The position numbers were made by a program, and so were the translations under genes. The notes beneath the pieces were generated by a model that saw only the letters and a program-made list of their open reading frames with translations, did no database searches and had not been told where the DNA came from. Of a stretch of DNA of 64,000 nt, positions 54,964-64,000 are shown piece by piece. Location of the stretch: NCBI GenBank assembly GCA_024640255.1, contig JAHEFI010000001.1, positions 62,001 through 126,000 on the forward strand. Direction: 5' to 3'. Each line of letters starts with the position of its first letter. The first letter of the stretch is position 1. The stretch comes from Bacteroidota bacterium (GTDB lineage: Bacteria; Bacteroidota; Bacteroidia; Chitinophagales; Chitinophagaceae).

Positions 54964-55320
54964 ATGAAGTATAAAATAATAAAAACCAATAAAGAGTATC
55001 AGAAAGCACTGGAAAGATTAGATAAAATTTTTGATGCTAAAAAAGGAAGTGCTGAAGCAGATGAATTAGAATTGTTGTCGTTACTAATAGAACAATATGA
55101 AGACAAACACTTTCCACTTAATTTACCAGACCCTATAGAAGCTATCAAATTTCGAATGGAACAAATGGGATACACTCAAACTGACTTAGCCAATGCTATT
55201 GGATTAAAAAGTAGGGCTAGTGAAATATTAAATAGAAAAAGAAAGCTTACTTTAGATATGATAAGAAGTTTAAATGAGCGAATGAATATACCCATTGAAT
55301 TACTTGTAAAAGAATATTAA
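54964..55320 (+). CDS. higA: HigA-family antitoxin with XRE helix-turn-helix
   Basis: A 118-residue antitoxin. The N-terminal part (about 1-55) is helical and acidic and should cover the toxin. The C-terminal HTH (about 68-105) reads 'MGYTQTDLANAIGLKSRASEILNRKRKLTLDMI'. It starts six bases after higB and probably represses the pair by binding the palindrome upstream. The GH95 gene begins only nine bases after its stop. Confidence 0.92.
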   Translation: MKYKIIKTNKEYQKALERLDKIFDAKKGSAEADELELLSLLIEQYEDKHFPLNLPDPIEAIKFRMEQMGYTQTDLANAIGLKSRASEILNRKRKLTLDMIRSLNERMNIPIELLVKEY

Positions 55321-55329
55321 ATTTTTAAA

Positions 55330-57750
55330 ATGAAAAACACTTTATTCATATTTACTATTTTTCTGTTGTCTATAAATGCGACAGCTCAAAAAAAAGTGGT
55401 TAAGAAAACACCAGCCAAGCCTGTGGCGGTTGCAAGCATTCAGTCCCCTTTAAAATTATGGTATGATAATCCTGCTACCTATTTTGAAGAGTCATTGGTG
55501 TTAGGAAATGGAATGCAGGGTGCTACTGTATTTGGTGGCATTGGAACAGATAAGATATACTTAAATGATTTAACACTTTGGTCCGGTGAGCCTGTTAATG
55601 CTAACATGAATCCAAATGCCTATAAGAATTTACCAGATATCCGTAAAGCATTGAATGAAAAAAACTACAAGAAGGCAGAACAGCTGTATAAAAAATTACA
55701 AGGCAAGTATTCAGAATCCTATGCACCACTAGGTACTTTATTTTTGGATATGGTGGATGATCCATTTATTACCGATTATTATAGAGAATTAGATATTGAT
55801 AATGCTGTTGCAAAAGTGAAGACAATTTCTAATAATAATGTAATAGAAAGAGAATACTTGGTTTCTAATCCAGATAAAATATTTGCTATTCATTTAACAA
55901 GTAAAAAAGTAGGCGCATTGGGCTTTACCATCAGATTTCAATCTTTATTAGCTCATACTAAAGCAATTAATGCCAATACTTTTATAGTAAATGGATCAGC
56001 GCCTATCAAAGCAGATCCTAATTATGTGGGCAAATCAAAAAACAATGTTGTTTTTGATAATAAAAAAGGAACGAAGTTTTCTGCTCAAATAAAAATTCAA
56101 AGTGGTACTGGAAAAATTACCCAATCAGATAGTATCATTAGTTTAGCAGATGCCACTGAAGCTACTGTGTATGTTTCTATGGCTACAAGCTTTAGTGGAT
56201 TTGATAAAAACCCCGCAACCAATGGAGTAAATAATAATGCAGTTGCTACTACACAATTAGCTCAAGCTCAACAATTGGGTTGGAATGAAATTAAAAAAAG
56301 ACATATTAAGGATTATCAAAAATATTTTAAGCGGGTTGAATTAAAAATCAACAATAAAGAGCTTGCGGATATTCCAACAGATCAAAGATTAAAGCGATAT
56401 GCGGAAGGAGCTGTAGATCCCTATTTAGAAACTTTATATTTTCAATATGGTAGATACTTATTAATATCAAGCTCTCGTACAACCGCTGTACCAGCGAATT
56501 TGCAAGGATTGTGGAACCCTTATTTACAACCACCATGGTCTAGTAATTATACCATGAATATTAATGCAGAAGAAAATTATTGGTTAGCAGAGAATACCAA
56601 TCTATCTGAAATGCACCAACCCTTTTTACAATTTATTGGTAACCTTGCTTCTACAGGAAAAACAACTGCAAAAACATTTTATAATTTACCAGGTTGGGTA
56701 GCACATCATAATTCTGATATATGGGCTATGTCTAATCCAGTTGGTAATTTTGGAAACGGAGATCCAGTATGGGCTAACTGGCCAATGGGTGGTGCATGGT
56801 CTTCGACACATTTGTGGGAGCATTATGTATATACACAGGATAAATCCTTCCTTGAACAAAAAGCTTATCCATTAATGAAAGGCGCTGCAGAATTTTGCTT
56901 AGCTTTCTTAGTACCTGATAGTGCTGGAAGATTAATTACTTCACCTTCTACTTCTCCAGAAAATAATTTTAAAACACCTAGTGGATATATAGGTTCAACT
57001 TTTTATGGTGGTACTGCAGATATGGCCATGATTAGAGAATTGTTTTTAGACATCATTGCAGCTCAAGATGTTTTAAAAAACGATAACGATTTTGCTGTTA
57101 AAATAAGTACAGCATTAAATAATTTATTTCCTTATCAAGTAGGCAAAAAAGGAAACTTACAAGAATGGTATTATGATTGGGAAGATGCTGATCCTAAACA
57201 TAGACACCAAAGTCATTTGTATGGATTGTATCCAGGTAATCATATAACAGTAGACAAAACACCAGCATTGGCTGCTGCTGCAAAGAAAACATTAGAAGTT
57301 AAAGGAGACGAAACTACTGGTTGGTCCAAAGGATGGAGAATTAATTTATGGGCAAGATTAAAAGATGGAGACCATGCTTATAAAATGTATAGAGAGTTAT
57401 TGAAATTTGTTCCACCAGACGAAACCAAAGAAAATTATAAAAACGCAGGTGGTACTTATCCTAATTTGTTAGATGCACATCCGCCTTTTCAAATTGATGG
57501 AAATTTTGGTGGTGCCGCAGCTGTTGCTGAAATGTTAGTGCAATCTAATGGGGATATCATTGAGCTATTACCAGCTTTGCCAAAAGCTTGGTCCAGTGGA
57601 GAAGTGAAAGGTTTAAAAGCTAGAGGCAATTATGAAATTAATATGGCTTGGAATGCAGGACAGGTAACTAATCTAGTGATTAAGTCAAATAACCCAACTG
57701 CTAAAGTATTGTATAACGGTAAATTACAAATTGTTAAGACTAGTAAGTAA
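55330..57750 (+). CDS. Glycoside hydrolase family 95 (alpha-L-fucosidase/galactosidase type)
   Basis: An 806-residue exported enzyme with a signal peptide (about 1-19). The N-terminal beta-sandwich domain opens with 'LWYDNPATYFEESLVLGNGMQGATVFGG' and 'LNDLTLWSGEP'. The (alpha/alpha)6 barrel has 'WSSNYTMNINAEENYW' near 405, 'SPSTSPENNF' near 540 with the presumed acid Glu, and 'FQIDGNFGGAAAVAEML' near 720 with the presumed base Asp. These match GH95, which releases alpha-1,2-linked L-fucose or L-galactose from plant, algal or host glycans. It lies directly behind higBA. It overlaps the convergent L,D-transpeptidase gene by 27 bases. Confidence 0.92.
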   Translation: MKNTLFIFTIFLLSINATAQKKVVKKTPAKPVAVASIQSPLKLWYDNPATYFEESLVLGNGMQGATVFGGIGTDKIYLNDLTLWSGEPVNANMNPNAYKNLPDIRKALNEKNYKKAEQLYKKLQGKYSESYAPLGTLFLDMVDDPFITDYYRELDIDNAVAKVKTISNNNVIEREYLVSNPDKIFAIHLTSKKVGALGFTIRFQSLLAHTKAINANTFIVNGSAPIKADPNYVGKSKNNVVFDNKKGTKFSAQIKIQSGTGKITQSDSIISLADATEATVYVSMATSFSGFDKNPATNGVNNNAVATTQLAQAQQLGWNEIKKRHIKDYQKYFKRVELKINNKELADIPTDQRLKRYAEGAVDPYLETLYFQYGRYLLISSSRTTAVPANLQGLWNPYLQPPWSSNYTMNINAEENYWLAENTNLSEMHQPFLQFIGNLASTGKTTAKTFYNLPGWVAHHNSDIWAMSNPVGNFGNGDPVWANWPMGGAWSSTHLWEHYVYTQDKSFLEQKAYPLMKGAAEFCLAFLVPDSAGRLITSPSTSPENNFKTPSGYIGSTFYGGTADMAMIRELFLDIIAAQDVLKNDNDFAVKISTALNNLFPYQVGKKGNLQEWYYDWEDADPKHRHQSHLYGLYPGNHITVDKTPALAAAAKKTLEVKGDETTGWSKGWRINLWARLKDGDHAYKMYRELLKFVPPDETKENYKNAGGTYPNLLDAHPPFQIDGNFGGAAAVAEMLVQSNGDIIELLPALPKAWSSGEVKGLKARGNYEINMAWNAGQVTNLVIKSNNPTAKVLYNGKLQIVKTSK

Positions 57751-58407
57751 AATCCCCCTTTTTTTATTAGGCATTAACCATTGTAAATAATTGAGCATAT
57801 CATTTTCTTCAATAGCAACACATCCAGAAGTGGGCGTGTACTTTTCATCAGCCACATGAAAGAAAATTGCACTTCCTTTTCCTTTAATAACTGGCTTTGT
57901 ATTGTATTCAATAACCATGCAGTATTTATAGTCTATTGAATTTAATTTTAAGTGCTCGAAACTTTTTGCTGATGTATTACCTCTTACATAAGTATTATAG
58001 TCTGCAGCTTCTGCATCATCAATCCATTTATCTTCGGAATTAGTTTGTGTATAATTAAGAGATGTAGGTCCAAGTTCATCATATCCAAATACCCTACCTA
58101 ATTCAAAAAGTCCATTGGGTGATTTTCCATCACCTTCTATTTTTTCTTCTTTGTTGGCTATTCCATTTCTACCAACACTTGCTTTTATGGCCTTGAATTG
58201 AACCAACCATTTTCCTTTCTTCTTTTCCAAACCCACTAAGGTCGCATTAGCATCGCTTGCTTTTTGATTAAACACCACCACTAATTGATCAAACTGCTTA
58301 CTTTGCGGATTAGCACTAACCAATTGAATGGCAATATCTTCAGCACTTTGTCCAAAAGTAAATAGACAAATGCAAGAGATGATTGTACTAAGTATAAATT
58401 TTTTCAA
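57724..58407 (-). CDS. Exported L,D-transpeptidase family protein (YkuD-like)
   Basis: A 227-residue protein with a signal peptide (about 1-20). The catalytic segment is 'GSAIFFHVADEKYTPTSGCVAI', with His184 and Cys196, the His-(x)-SGC pattern of the L,D-transpeptidase/YafK-YkuD group. 'EGDGKSPNGLFEL' upstream is the typical glycine-rich entry. Such enzymes make 3-3 cross-links in peptidoglycan or attach proteins to it in the periplasm. Confidence 0.86.
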   Translation of the reverse strand: MKKFILSTIISCICLFTFGQSAEDIAIQLVSANPQSKQFDQLVVVFNQKASDANATLVGLEKKKGKWLVQFKAIKASVGRNGIANKEEKIEGDGKSPNGLFELGRVFGYDELGPTSLNYTQTNSEDKWIDDAEAADYNTYVRGNTSAKSFEHLKLNSIDYKYCMVIEYNTKPVIKGKGSAIFFHVADEKYTPTSGCVAIEENDMLNYLQWLMPNKKRGILLTSLNNL

Positions 58408-58485
58408 GGGGTATTTTTAATCATTGAAATTAGGCATATATTCGCATTACCCCAAAAGCGCTATTATTAATTTAAACTTCTGTTT

Positions 58486-60690
58486 ATGAAGAAGCGCGTA
58501 ATGTTGTTGGTTGTTTTGTTTTCTTTCTTTTTTATTGATCTTAATGCACAATCCTGGATTGTTAAGGATAGTATTTTGGTTTTTCCTGAAGGTTTTGCTT
58601 CTTGGTTGAAAAGAAATAATGGAGGAGTTGATTTAGCAAATCCTGGAAATGGAAACTCAATGGGTGGCAATGGCACTATTGGTACAAATCAAGGAGTTGT
58701 TGTATATGATTTTAATAGAGATGGAAAAGAAGATTTAACCTTTCAGATATTTCCTTCTAATAATGCAACCAGAGAATATATTAGAGGAATATTTATTCAA
58801 AACACAACTGGAAAATATATTTTAGATACAAACTATGTTATTAAGGGTAAAGGGGATATGTGGTATGGTGGATTTGGAGATTTTAATGGAGATGGATTAA
58901 CCGACTATCATTATATCACTACAAACTATCATGGTGCAGACAGTAGTAGAAAATATAATACAGAAATGGTTTATGATAATTGGCCTGAAAAAGTTTTTAT
59001 AAATAATGGGAAAAGCTTTGACACTTTATCTTTAGACATAAATAATTTACAAATTATGTCTTCTTATATAGCAGATGTTGATAAAGACGGCGCAGATGAA
59101 ATAATAACCACATCTAGGGAACAAAACGACTTTGTTACAGTTTATAAATATGATAAAGGGGCAAAAAAATTTATAAAAATTATGACGGATTTGTCAAGCA
59201 AATGGGCAAATCAGTTTAATATGAGAACTACTAGATATCCAATATTTAATATTGAAAATGAAAATTCAAATCAAAAATTTTCTGTAATTATGGGTGATGC
59301 AGCAGTCGGTAACAATCCGAGCCAACCTTATAATTTTACAAAATTTACTTATGCAACTTATGGCTATGATGATAAAATAATTAAAACAAACACATTAAGC
59401 AGAGATTCTATTTTTATTCCAATTAAATATTCAAAAGAAGATGCCGATGATTATTATAAATTTTCTCTACACGAGGTATTAAGTGTTTATAAAATGGATA
59501 TTGATAAAAACGGAGAAGAAGAATTTGTGGCTGGTGGTTTTTATCAAAATAATTATGATTTAAAAAAACAAAGATTTGCTTATGGATGGAGGGTCTTAGG
59601 TTTAAATGGAAAAGATTTAACTGATCAGTTTTTTCAAGATGGAGGATTTGATAGAAATGTTGACTTAATTGCTCATGGTTTAGATATAGATGAAAATACA
59701 GATGGCATAGAGATGATTCCTGGAACATGGGGGGCAGATGGTGGTAATTCAATTGGAACTGTTGGATATTTTTATAGAGTTGTAAATAAAAAATTTGAAA
59801 AATATTTTATTAGAGATATTAAACATGAATCTGGAAGAAAATTAGATAGTACATATTTTAGAACAATGCAAATTGTGAAATATCCAAATTTTACAAAAAA
59901 TAAAAATGCATTATTAATGTATGATTTCCAAGACATTAAAAGAGCTTCAATTGTTTATCAAGCAAGTTGTTTAGATGTTGTAAAACCTACATTTGATAAA
60001 ACTGTTTACGCGATTTGCGGATCGGACAGCACAATAGTAAAGCTTACAAATTTTGCAAAAACGGATAGTACTATTTGGTATGTTAATGGTTCTGTTAAAA
60101 CAACCAATATTGATCAGTTATCTTTTAAGAATGCTGATACTTTTTATGTTAAAAAAATTGATGGTAATGGTTGTATAAAAAGCTCAGATCAAATTATAAT
60201 CAAAAAATTCAGTCTTCCATCGGCACCAACCATCTCTCGCGATACGGCTAATAATTTAGTGTCTAGTGCGGCTGTTAGAAATACTTGGTATAAAGATGGT
60301 GCTGCTATCTCAGATACAACTCAGAAAATTAAGCCAACTAGTGCAGGCTCCTTTACGGTGAAGACCAGCGAAAATGGTTGTGCTAGTGTAGCGAGTAGTG
60401 CATACTATTATTTAGTAACAGATATTGTTAACCTAAGCGCCGATGAGTTTATTAAACTAGCACCTAATCCATTCCAAGGCCAGTTGAATCTTGATTTTAA
60501 TGTAAAAGCCTATCAAAAACTAAATATTGAAGTATTTGAACTGAGCACTGGAACAAGAAGAGCTGCCCAACAGAATGTTTTACCGGGCTCGGTACTATCT
60601 TTTGGCTATTTGGCACCTGGAACCTATATCATTAAAGTAAGCTCCAATGATCAAAAGCTGTCGCATCAGTTTAAAATGATTAAATTATAA
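58486..60690 (+). CDS. FG-GAP repeat protein with T9SS type A sorting domain
   Basis: A 734-residue secreted protein with a signal peptide (about 1-22). VCBS/FG-GAP-like calcium loops include 'DFNRDGKEDLT', 'DFNGDGLTDYH', 'DVDKDGADEII' and 'DIDKNGEEEFV'. Two short Ig-like modules follow near 500-640. A T9SS type A sorting domain closes the protein ('LAPNPFQGQLNLDF', 'LNIEVFELSTGT', 'LAPGTYIIKVS', 'HQFKMIKL'). The last 250 residues match the protein at 31092 almost module for module, including 'ISRDTAN' and 'YKDGA'. The gene ends in its own terminator. Confidence 0.85.
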   Translation: MKKRVMLLVVLFSFFFIDLNAQSWIVKDSILVFPEGFASWLKRNNGGVDLANPGNGNSMGGNGTIGTNQGVVVYDFNRDGKEDLTFQIFPSNNATREYIRGIFIQNTTGKYILDTNYVIKGKGDMWYGGFGDFNGDGLTDYHYITTNYHGADSSRKYNTEMVYDNWPEKVFINNGKSFDTLSLDINNLQIMSSYIADVDKDGADEIITTSREQNDFVTVYKYDKGAKKFIKIMTDLSSKWANQFNMRTTRYPIFNIENENSNQKFSVIMGDAAVGNNPSQPYNFTKFTYATYGYDDKIIKTNTLSRDSIFIPIKYSKEDADDYYKFSLHEVLSVYKMDIDKNGEEEFVAGGFYQNNYDLKKQRFAYGWRVLGLNGKDLTDQFFQDGGFDRNVDLIAHGLDIDENTDGIEMIPGTWGADGGNSIGTVGYFYRVVNKKFEKYFIRDIKHESGRKLDSTYFRTMQIVKYPNFTKNKNALLMYDFQDIKRASIVYQASCLDVVKPTFDKTVYAICGSDSTIVKLTNFAKTDSTIWYVNGSVKTTNIDQLSFKNADTFYVKKIDGNGCIKSSDQIIIKKFSLPSAPTISRDTANNLVSSAAVRNTWYKDGAAISDTTQKIKPTSAGSFTVKTSENGCASVASSAYYYLVTDIVNLSADEFIKLAPNPFQGQLNLDFNVKAYQKLNIEVFELSTGTRRAAQQNVLPGSVLSFGYLAPGTYIIKVSSNDQKLSHQFKMIKL

Positions 60691-60739
60691 GCCTCCGTGT
60701 AATTTTCTACATTTAGTTCAAAATATTAATTAATTTACT

Positions 60740-60773
60740 AAGCCAATGAGCATACTGCTTGTTGGCTTTTTTT
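60740..60773 (+). terminator. Terminator of the second FG-GAP/T9SS gene
   Basis: A 13-base-pair hairpin (AAGCCAATGAGCA with TGCTTGTTGGCTT, two G-U pairs) with a 3-base loop and a run of seven T residues. It lies 50 bases after the stop and just before the next gene. Confidence 0.88.
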
Positions 60774-60789
60774 ATTTCAATTTTTTCTT

Positions 60790-63700
60790 ATGAAACAATT
60801 ATCTCGTTTTGCATTAGTCCTTGTAGTAAGTATCGCATGTCAATCTGTATTGGCACAAGTAAAAGACAGCACTTTAAAAGGAATGTCTTGGAGAAATATA
60901 GGTCCAAACAGAGGAGGCCGTTCTTTGGGAATTGCAGGAAGTAGTAAAAGAAAATTAGAATATTATTTTGGTGCAGTAGGTGGAGGTTTATGGAAAACCA
61001 CAGACGGTGGTTTAAACTGGAAGCCAGTGACTGATGGTCAATTGACTAGTTCTAGTGTGGGTGCTGTTGCAGTGTCTGAATCTAATCCAGATATTGTTTA
61101 CATAGGAACAGGTGAAACAGAGTTTAGAGGAAATATCATGCAAGGTGATGGTGTGTATAAATCTACTGATGCAGGAAAGACTTGGAAAAATATTGGATTA
61201 AAAAATTCACAATCCATTTCTCGTGTTCGAATTCATCCAACCAATCCAGATATTGTTTATGTTTCTGTATTAGGTCATGCATTTGGTCCTAATGAAGAAA
61301 GAGGTGTTTTCAAAACAACTGATGGTGGTAAAACATGGAACAAAGTTTTATATGTAAATGAAAAAGCTGGTGCAGAAGATTTGGTGATTGATCAACAAAA
61401 TCCAGATATCATTTATGCAAGTATATGGGAAGTGTATCGCACACCTTATAAAATGTGGGCTGATGTGGGTACTTCTGCTTTATATAAATCTACCGACGGT
61501 GGTACTACTTGGAAAGTGATTTCTAAAAATCCAGGAATGCCTGCAGTCGTTGGAAAGGTAGGCGTAGCAGTGTCTCCAGCGGATGGTAACAGAGTGTGGG
61601 CGATTGTTGAATCACCAGAGGGAGGTTTATATCGTTCTGATGATGGAGGTGCAAATTGGAAATTAGTGAACAACGAAAGAAAATTACGCCAACGCGCTTT
61701 TTATTATTCTAGAATTGTTGCAGATCCAAAAGATAAAAACACAGTGTATGGTTTGAATGTAAATTTTTATAAATCTACAGATGGTGGAGTGAGTTTTAAA
61801 ACTGAAATAAAAGTACCTCATGGTGATAATCATGATTTATGGATTGATCCAACTGACCCAACACGTTTAGCAAGTTCTAATGATGGTGGTGGTACGGTAT
61901 CTGTGAATGGTGGTTTATCTTGGACAGATGAAGATTTTCCAACGGCACAATTATATCATATCACTGTAACTAAAGATTTTCCATATCAAGTAGCAGGTGC
62001 TCAGCAAGACAACACTACGATTGCATTGCCTAGTGAAGATTATAGACATAGAGCTATAAGAACAAATTCTACTAAACCTGGAATGGGTTTTGCCTATGAA
62101 GTAGGTGGTGGTGAAAGTGGATATATCACACAGGATCCAAAGAACCCAGATATTTTTTATGCAGGTAGTCAAGGTGCCTTATTAACTAGAATCAATAGAA
62201 TGACTGGTCAGGTTAGAGATGTACAAGTATATCCAAGATTTTTCTCTGGTGAAGAAGCGAAAACCTTACCTGAAAGATGGCAATGGACTTATCCAATTGT
62301 TTTCTCTCCAGTAGATCCAAATGTTTTATTTACTTGTTCTCAGCATGTTTGGAAAACTACTAACGAAGGCCAAAGCTGGGAGCAGATTAGCCCAGACTTA
62401 ACGTATAATGATACAGCCACATTAGGTGTAAGCGGTGGAGTGATTACAAGAGACATGAATGGTCCAGAAATTTATGGTACTGTTTTTGCATTAGCGCCTT
62501 CTTACCATGATGTAAATATTATTTGGGCTGGATCTGATGATGGATTAGTTCATATTACAAAAGATGGCGGAAAGCATTGGGAGAATATCACACCAAAAGA
62601 TATGCCTAAGAATACTAGAGTAAGTATTATTGAAGCATCTCATTTTAATGCAGGTACTGCTTATATCGCTGCAAAGCGTTATCAAATGGATGATCGCACA
62701 CCTTATATTTGGAAGACGAATGATTTTGGAAAAACATGGACTAAAATAATTTCAGGTATTCGCGCGGATGATTATGTACATGCTGTTAGAGAAGATATTA
62801 CCCGCGCGGGTTTATTATATGCAGGTACAGAACATGGTATCTGGGTTTCTTATAATGATGGTGGTAATTGGGAATCTTTAAGTTTAAACTTACCGGATGT
62901 ACAAGTGTCTGATGTTCAAGTAACCGATAAAGATGTAGTGATAGGAACACATGGAAGATCTATGTATGTATTAGATGATGTTTCTCCAGTAAGAACCAAA
63001 GACGCTGGAATTCAAGCTGGGCTTCACTTATTTAAACCATACTATGCAGTAAGAACAGTTCAAAAAGCAGTATTCCAATATTATTTAGATAGCACTATCA
63101 AAGATTTAAAAATTGAAATCTTTGATGCAAAAAATAATTTGGTAAATACTTTTGTAGGAGCATTACCAAAAACTAAAAAAGAAAATGGAGAAGCAGACGA
63201 AGATGAGGATGATAGAAAACCACAACCTCCAACAATTAAAAATGGTTTAAATAAATTCGAATGGGATTTAAAATATCCTGCTGCAACTAATTTTAAAGGA
63301 ATGATTTTATGGAGTGCACCAGTGTATGCAGGACCAACAGCAGTTCCAGGTAATTATAAAGTATCTATTACTGCTGGTGGAAAAACAGTGAGTGAAAATT
63401 TTGAAATCAAAATGGATCCTAGAGTGAATGATGTTACTCTTGCTGACATGCAAGAGAAATTTAATTTATCAATTCAAATTAGAGATGAGGTAAGTAAAGC
63501 AAATGAAGCAGTGATTAAAATTCGTGCCATTAAAGAAAAAATAAACGAAGAAGCAAAAACAAAAAACACCACTGTCTCTAAAGCGAATCAAGCATTGATA
63601 ACGGAGCTTTCTGCTATTGAGGAGAATCTTTATCAGGTGCGTAACCAAAGCTCTCAAGACCCATTAAACTTCCCTATTAAATTGAATAATAAACTAGCCT

Positions 63701-63846
63701 CATTATTGAGAGTAGTGGAATCTGGGGATTATAAGCCAACAGCTGGTTCTTATAAGGTATTTGAAGAATTAAAGGCGGAATTAGCATTGGAAATCAATCA
63801 CTTAGACAAGGTATTAGCTCAAAAAACCATTAAAAAATATTTGTAA
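60790..63846 (+). CDS. Exported BNR/sortilin-like beta-propeller protein
   Basis: A 1018-residue exported protein with a signal peptide (about 1-22). The N-terminal two thirds hold many Asp-box blades: 'KTTDGGLNWK', 'KSTDAGKTWK', 'KTTDGGKTWN', 'KSTDGGTTWK', 'RSDDGGANWK', 'KTTNEGQSWE' and 'KTNDFGKTWT'. Together they make one or two large propellers of the VPS10/sortilin-N or WD40-like kind common in Bacteroidota. From about 745 a beta-rich domain ('FEWDLKYPAATNF') follows, and then a helical tail (about 890-1018). It is often annotated as a glycosyl hydrolase, but no catalytic residues are evident and a binding role is equally possible. Confidence 0.83.
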   Translation: MKQLSRFALVLVVSIACQSVLAQVKDSTLKGMSWRNIGPNRGGRSLGIAGSSKRKLEYYFGAVGGGLWKTTDGGLNWKPVTDGQLTSSSVGAVAVSESNPDIVYIGTGETEFRGNIMQGDGVYKSTDAGKTWKNIGLKNSQSISRVRIHPTNPDIVYVSVLGHAFGPNEERGVFKTTDGGKTWNKVLYVNEKAGAEDLVIDQQNPDIIYASIWEVYRTPYKMWADVGTSALYKSTDGGTTWKVISKNPGMPAVVGKVGVAVSPADGNRVWAIVESPEGGLYRSDDGGANWKLVNNERKLRQRAFYYSRIVADPKDKNTVYGLNVNFYKSTDGGVSFKTEIKVPHGDNHDLWIDPTDPTRLASSNDGGGTVSVNGGLSWTDEDFPTAQLYHITVTKDFPYQVAGAQQDNTTIALPSEDYRHRAIRTNSTKPGMGFAYEVGGGESGYITQDPKNPDIFYAGSQGALLTRINRMTGQVRDVQVYPRFFSGEEAKTLPERWQWTYPIVFSPVDPNVLFTCSQHVWKTTNEGQSWEQISPDLTYNDTATLGVSGGVITRDMNGPEIYGTVFALAPSYHDVNIIWAGSDDGLVHITKDGGKHWENITPKDMPKNTRVSIIEASHFNAGTAYIAAKRYQMDDRTPYIWKTNDFGKTWTKIISGIRADDYVHAVREDITRAGLLYAGTEHGIWVSYNDGGNWESLSLNLPDVQVSDVQVTDKDVVIGTHGRSMYVLDDVSPVRTKDAGIQAGLHLFKPYYAVRTVQKAVFQYYLDSTIKDLKIEIFDAKNNLVNTFVGALPKTKKENGEADEDEDDRKPQPPTIKNGLNKFEWDLKYPAATNFKGMILWSAPVYAGPTAVPGNYKVSITAGGKTVSENFEIKMDPRVNDVTLADMQEKFNLSIQIRDEVSKANEAVIKIRAIKEKINEEAKTKNTTVSKANQALITELSAIEENLYQVRNQSSQDPLNFPIKLNNKLASLLRVVESGDYKPTAGSYKVFEELKAELALEINHLDKVLAQKTIKKYL

Positions 63847-64000
63847 ATAAGGTAAAAACCCTACCTTTGATATATCATCAAGAAGCCTTTAGTGGCTGCC
63901 AACCGAGAGAGTCGAACTCCGCGGTGGTAAAATCGATGAGGACTTACTGTCAAAAGCAAACGTAATTTCCTTGTACATTTTTCTTGGTGTGAAATTTTAA
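63847..64000 (+). other. Terminal intergenic stretch with a short open segment of protein-like character
   Basis: After a TACCTTTG element (63862-63869) the DNA turns more G+C-rich than its surroundings. One frame, from just after a TAG at 63890-63892 to a TAA at 63998-64000, reads like the end of an outer-membrane protein ('RVELRGGKIDEDLLSKAN' and '...LYIFLGVKF', ending in Phe). It has no start codon. It could be a gene remnant, part of a structured RNA, or chance. I do not make a gene call. Confidence 0.25.

Noticed and set aside
63853-63868. Hairpin AAGGTA...TACCTT after the last gene as a terminator
   Set aside because: Only six base pairs and no following T-run; the right arm overlaps a promoter-like TACCTTTG.

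Overview
This window is a stretch of low-GC, gene-dense chromosome from a member of the Bacteroidota, most likely the Chitinophagaceae. The assignment rests on TAnnTTTG promoter elements, two proteins ending in type IX secretion (T9SS) sorting domains, a TonB receptor/DUF4249/MG2 gene set, DUF2480 and DUF6526 proteins, and the style of the housekeeping genes. No rRNA, CRISPR array, transposase or prophage was seen. There is one tRNA, and one type II toxin-antitoxin pair.

Left part (1-11.3 kb): the 3' end of a nagA-like gene, then thiL and an inositol-monophosphatase gene on the minus strand. A plus-strand cluster follows (GH3-family enzyme, LysE exporter, small secreted protein, mtgA). Then comes a long minus-strand series: recA, acyltransferase, mgsA, uvrB, pnuC and a NadR-type kinase.

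Origin-like core (11.3-18 kb): recA and a ppiD-like gene diverge from a 766-bp, extremely AT-rich region with no gene. It holds at least seven DnaA-box-like 9-mers. About 4 kb further on, between ybeY and mnmG, are two perfect ParB-binding palindromes (TGTTCCACGTGGAACA). Together with a rise in plus-strand coding to the right, these make the region a good candidate for the chromosomal replication origin and its parS centromere. This is the most notable signal in the window.

Central part (18-31 kb): two secreted amidohydrolase-family proteins, polA, an FG-GAP lipoprotein, rho, asnS, a DMT-family permease and tRNA-Phe. The tRNA has an apparent acceptor-stem mismatch.

Right part (31-64 kb) is dominated by exported proteins. 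It holds two large FG-GAP proteins with T9SS tails, secreted serine hydrolases and an exported ADP-ribosylglycohydrolase-like protein. A compact cluster encodes a TonB receptor with an STN domain, a DUF4249 lipoprotein and an MG2/plug-like protein. Beyond it are an SbtA-like permease with a clear promoter and inverted repeat, two tandem M1 peptidases, and a sugar-isomerase-like protein. The last genes are a BNR protein, an acetyl-esterase-like hydrolase, higBA, a GH95 enzyme, an L,D-transpeptidase and a sortilin-like BNR-repeat protein. The picture is of a free-living heterotroph with a large envelope and secretion repertoire. Many convergent genes abut or overlap, and three pairs share one 4-base double stop codon.
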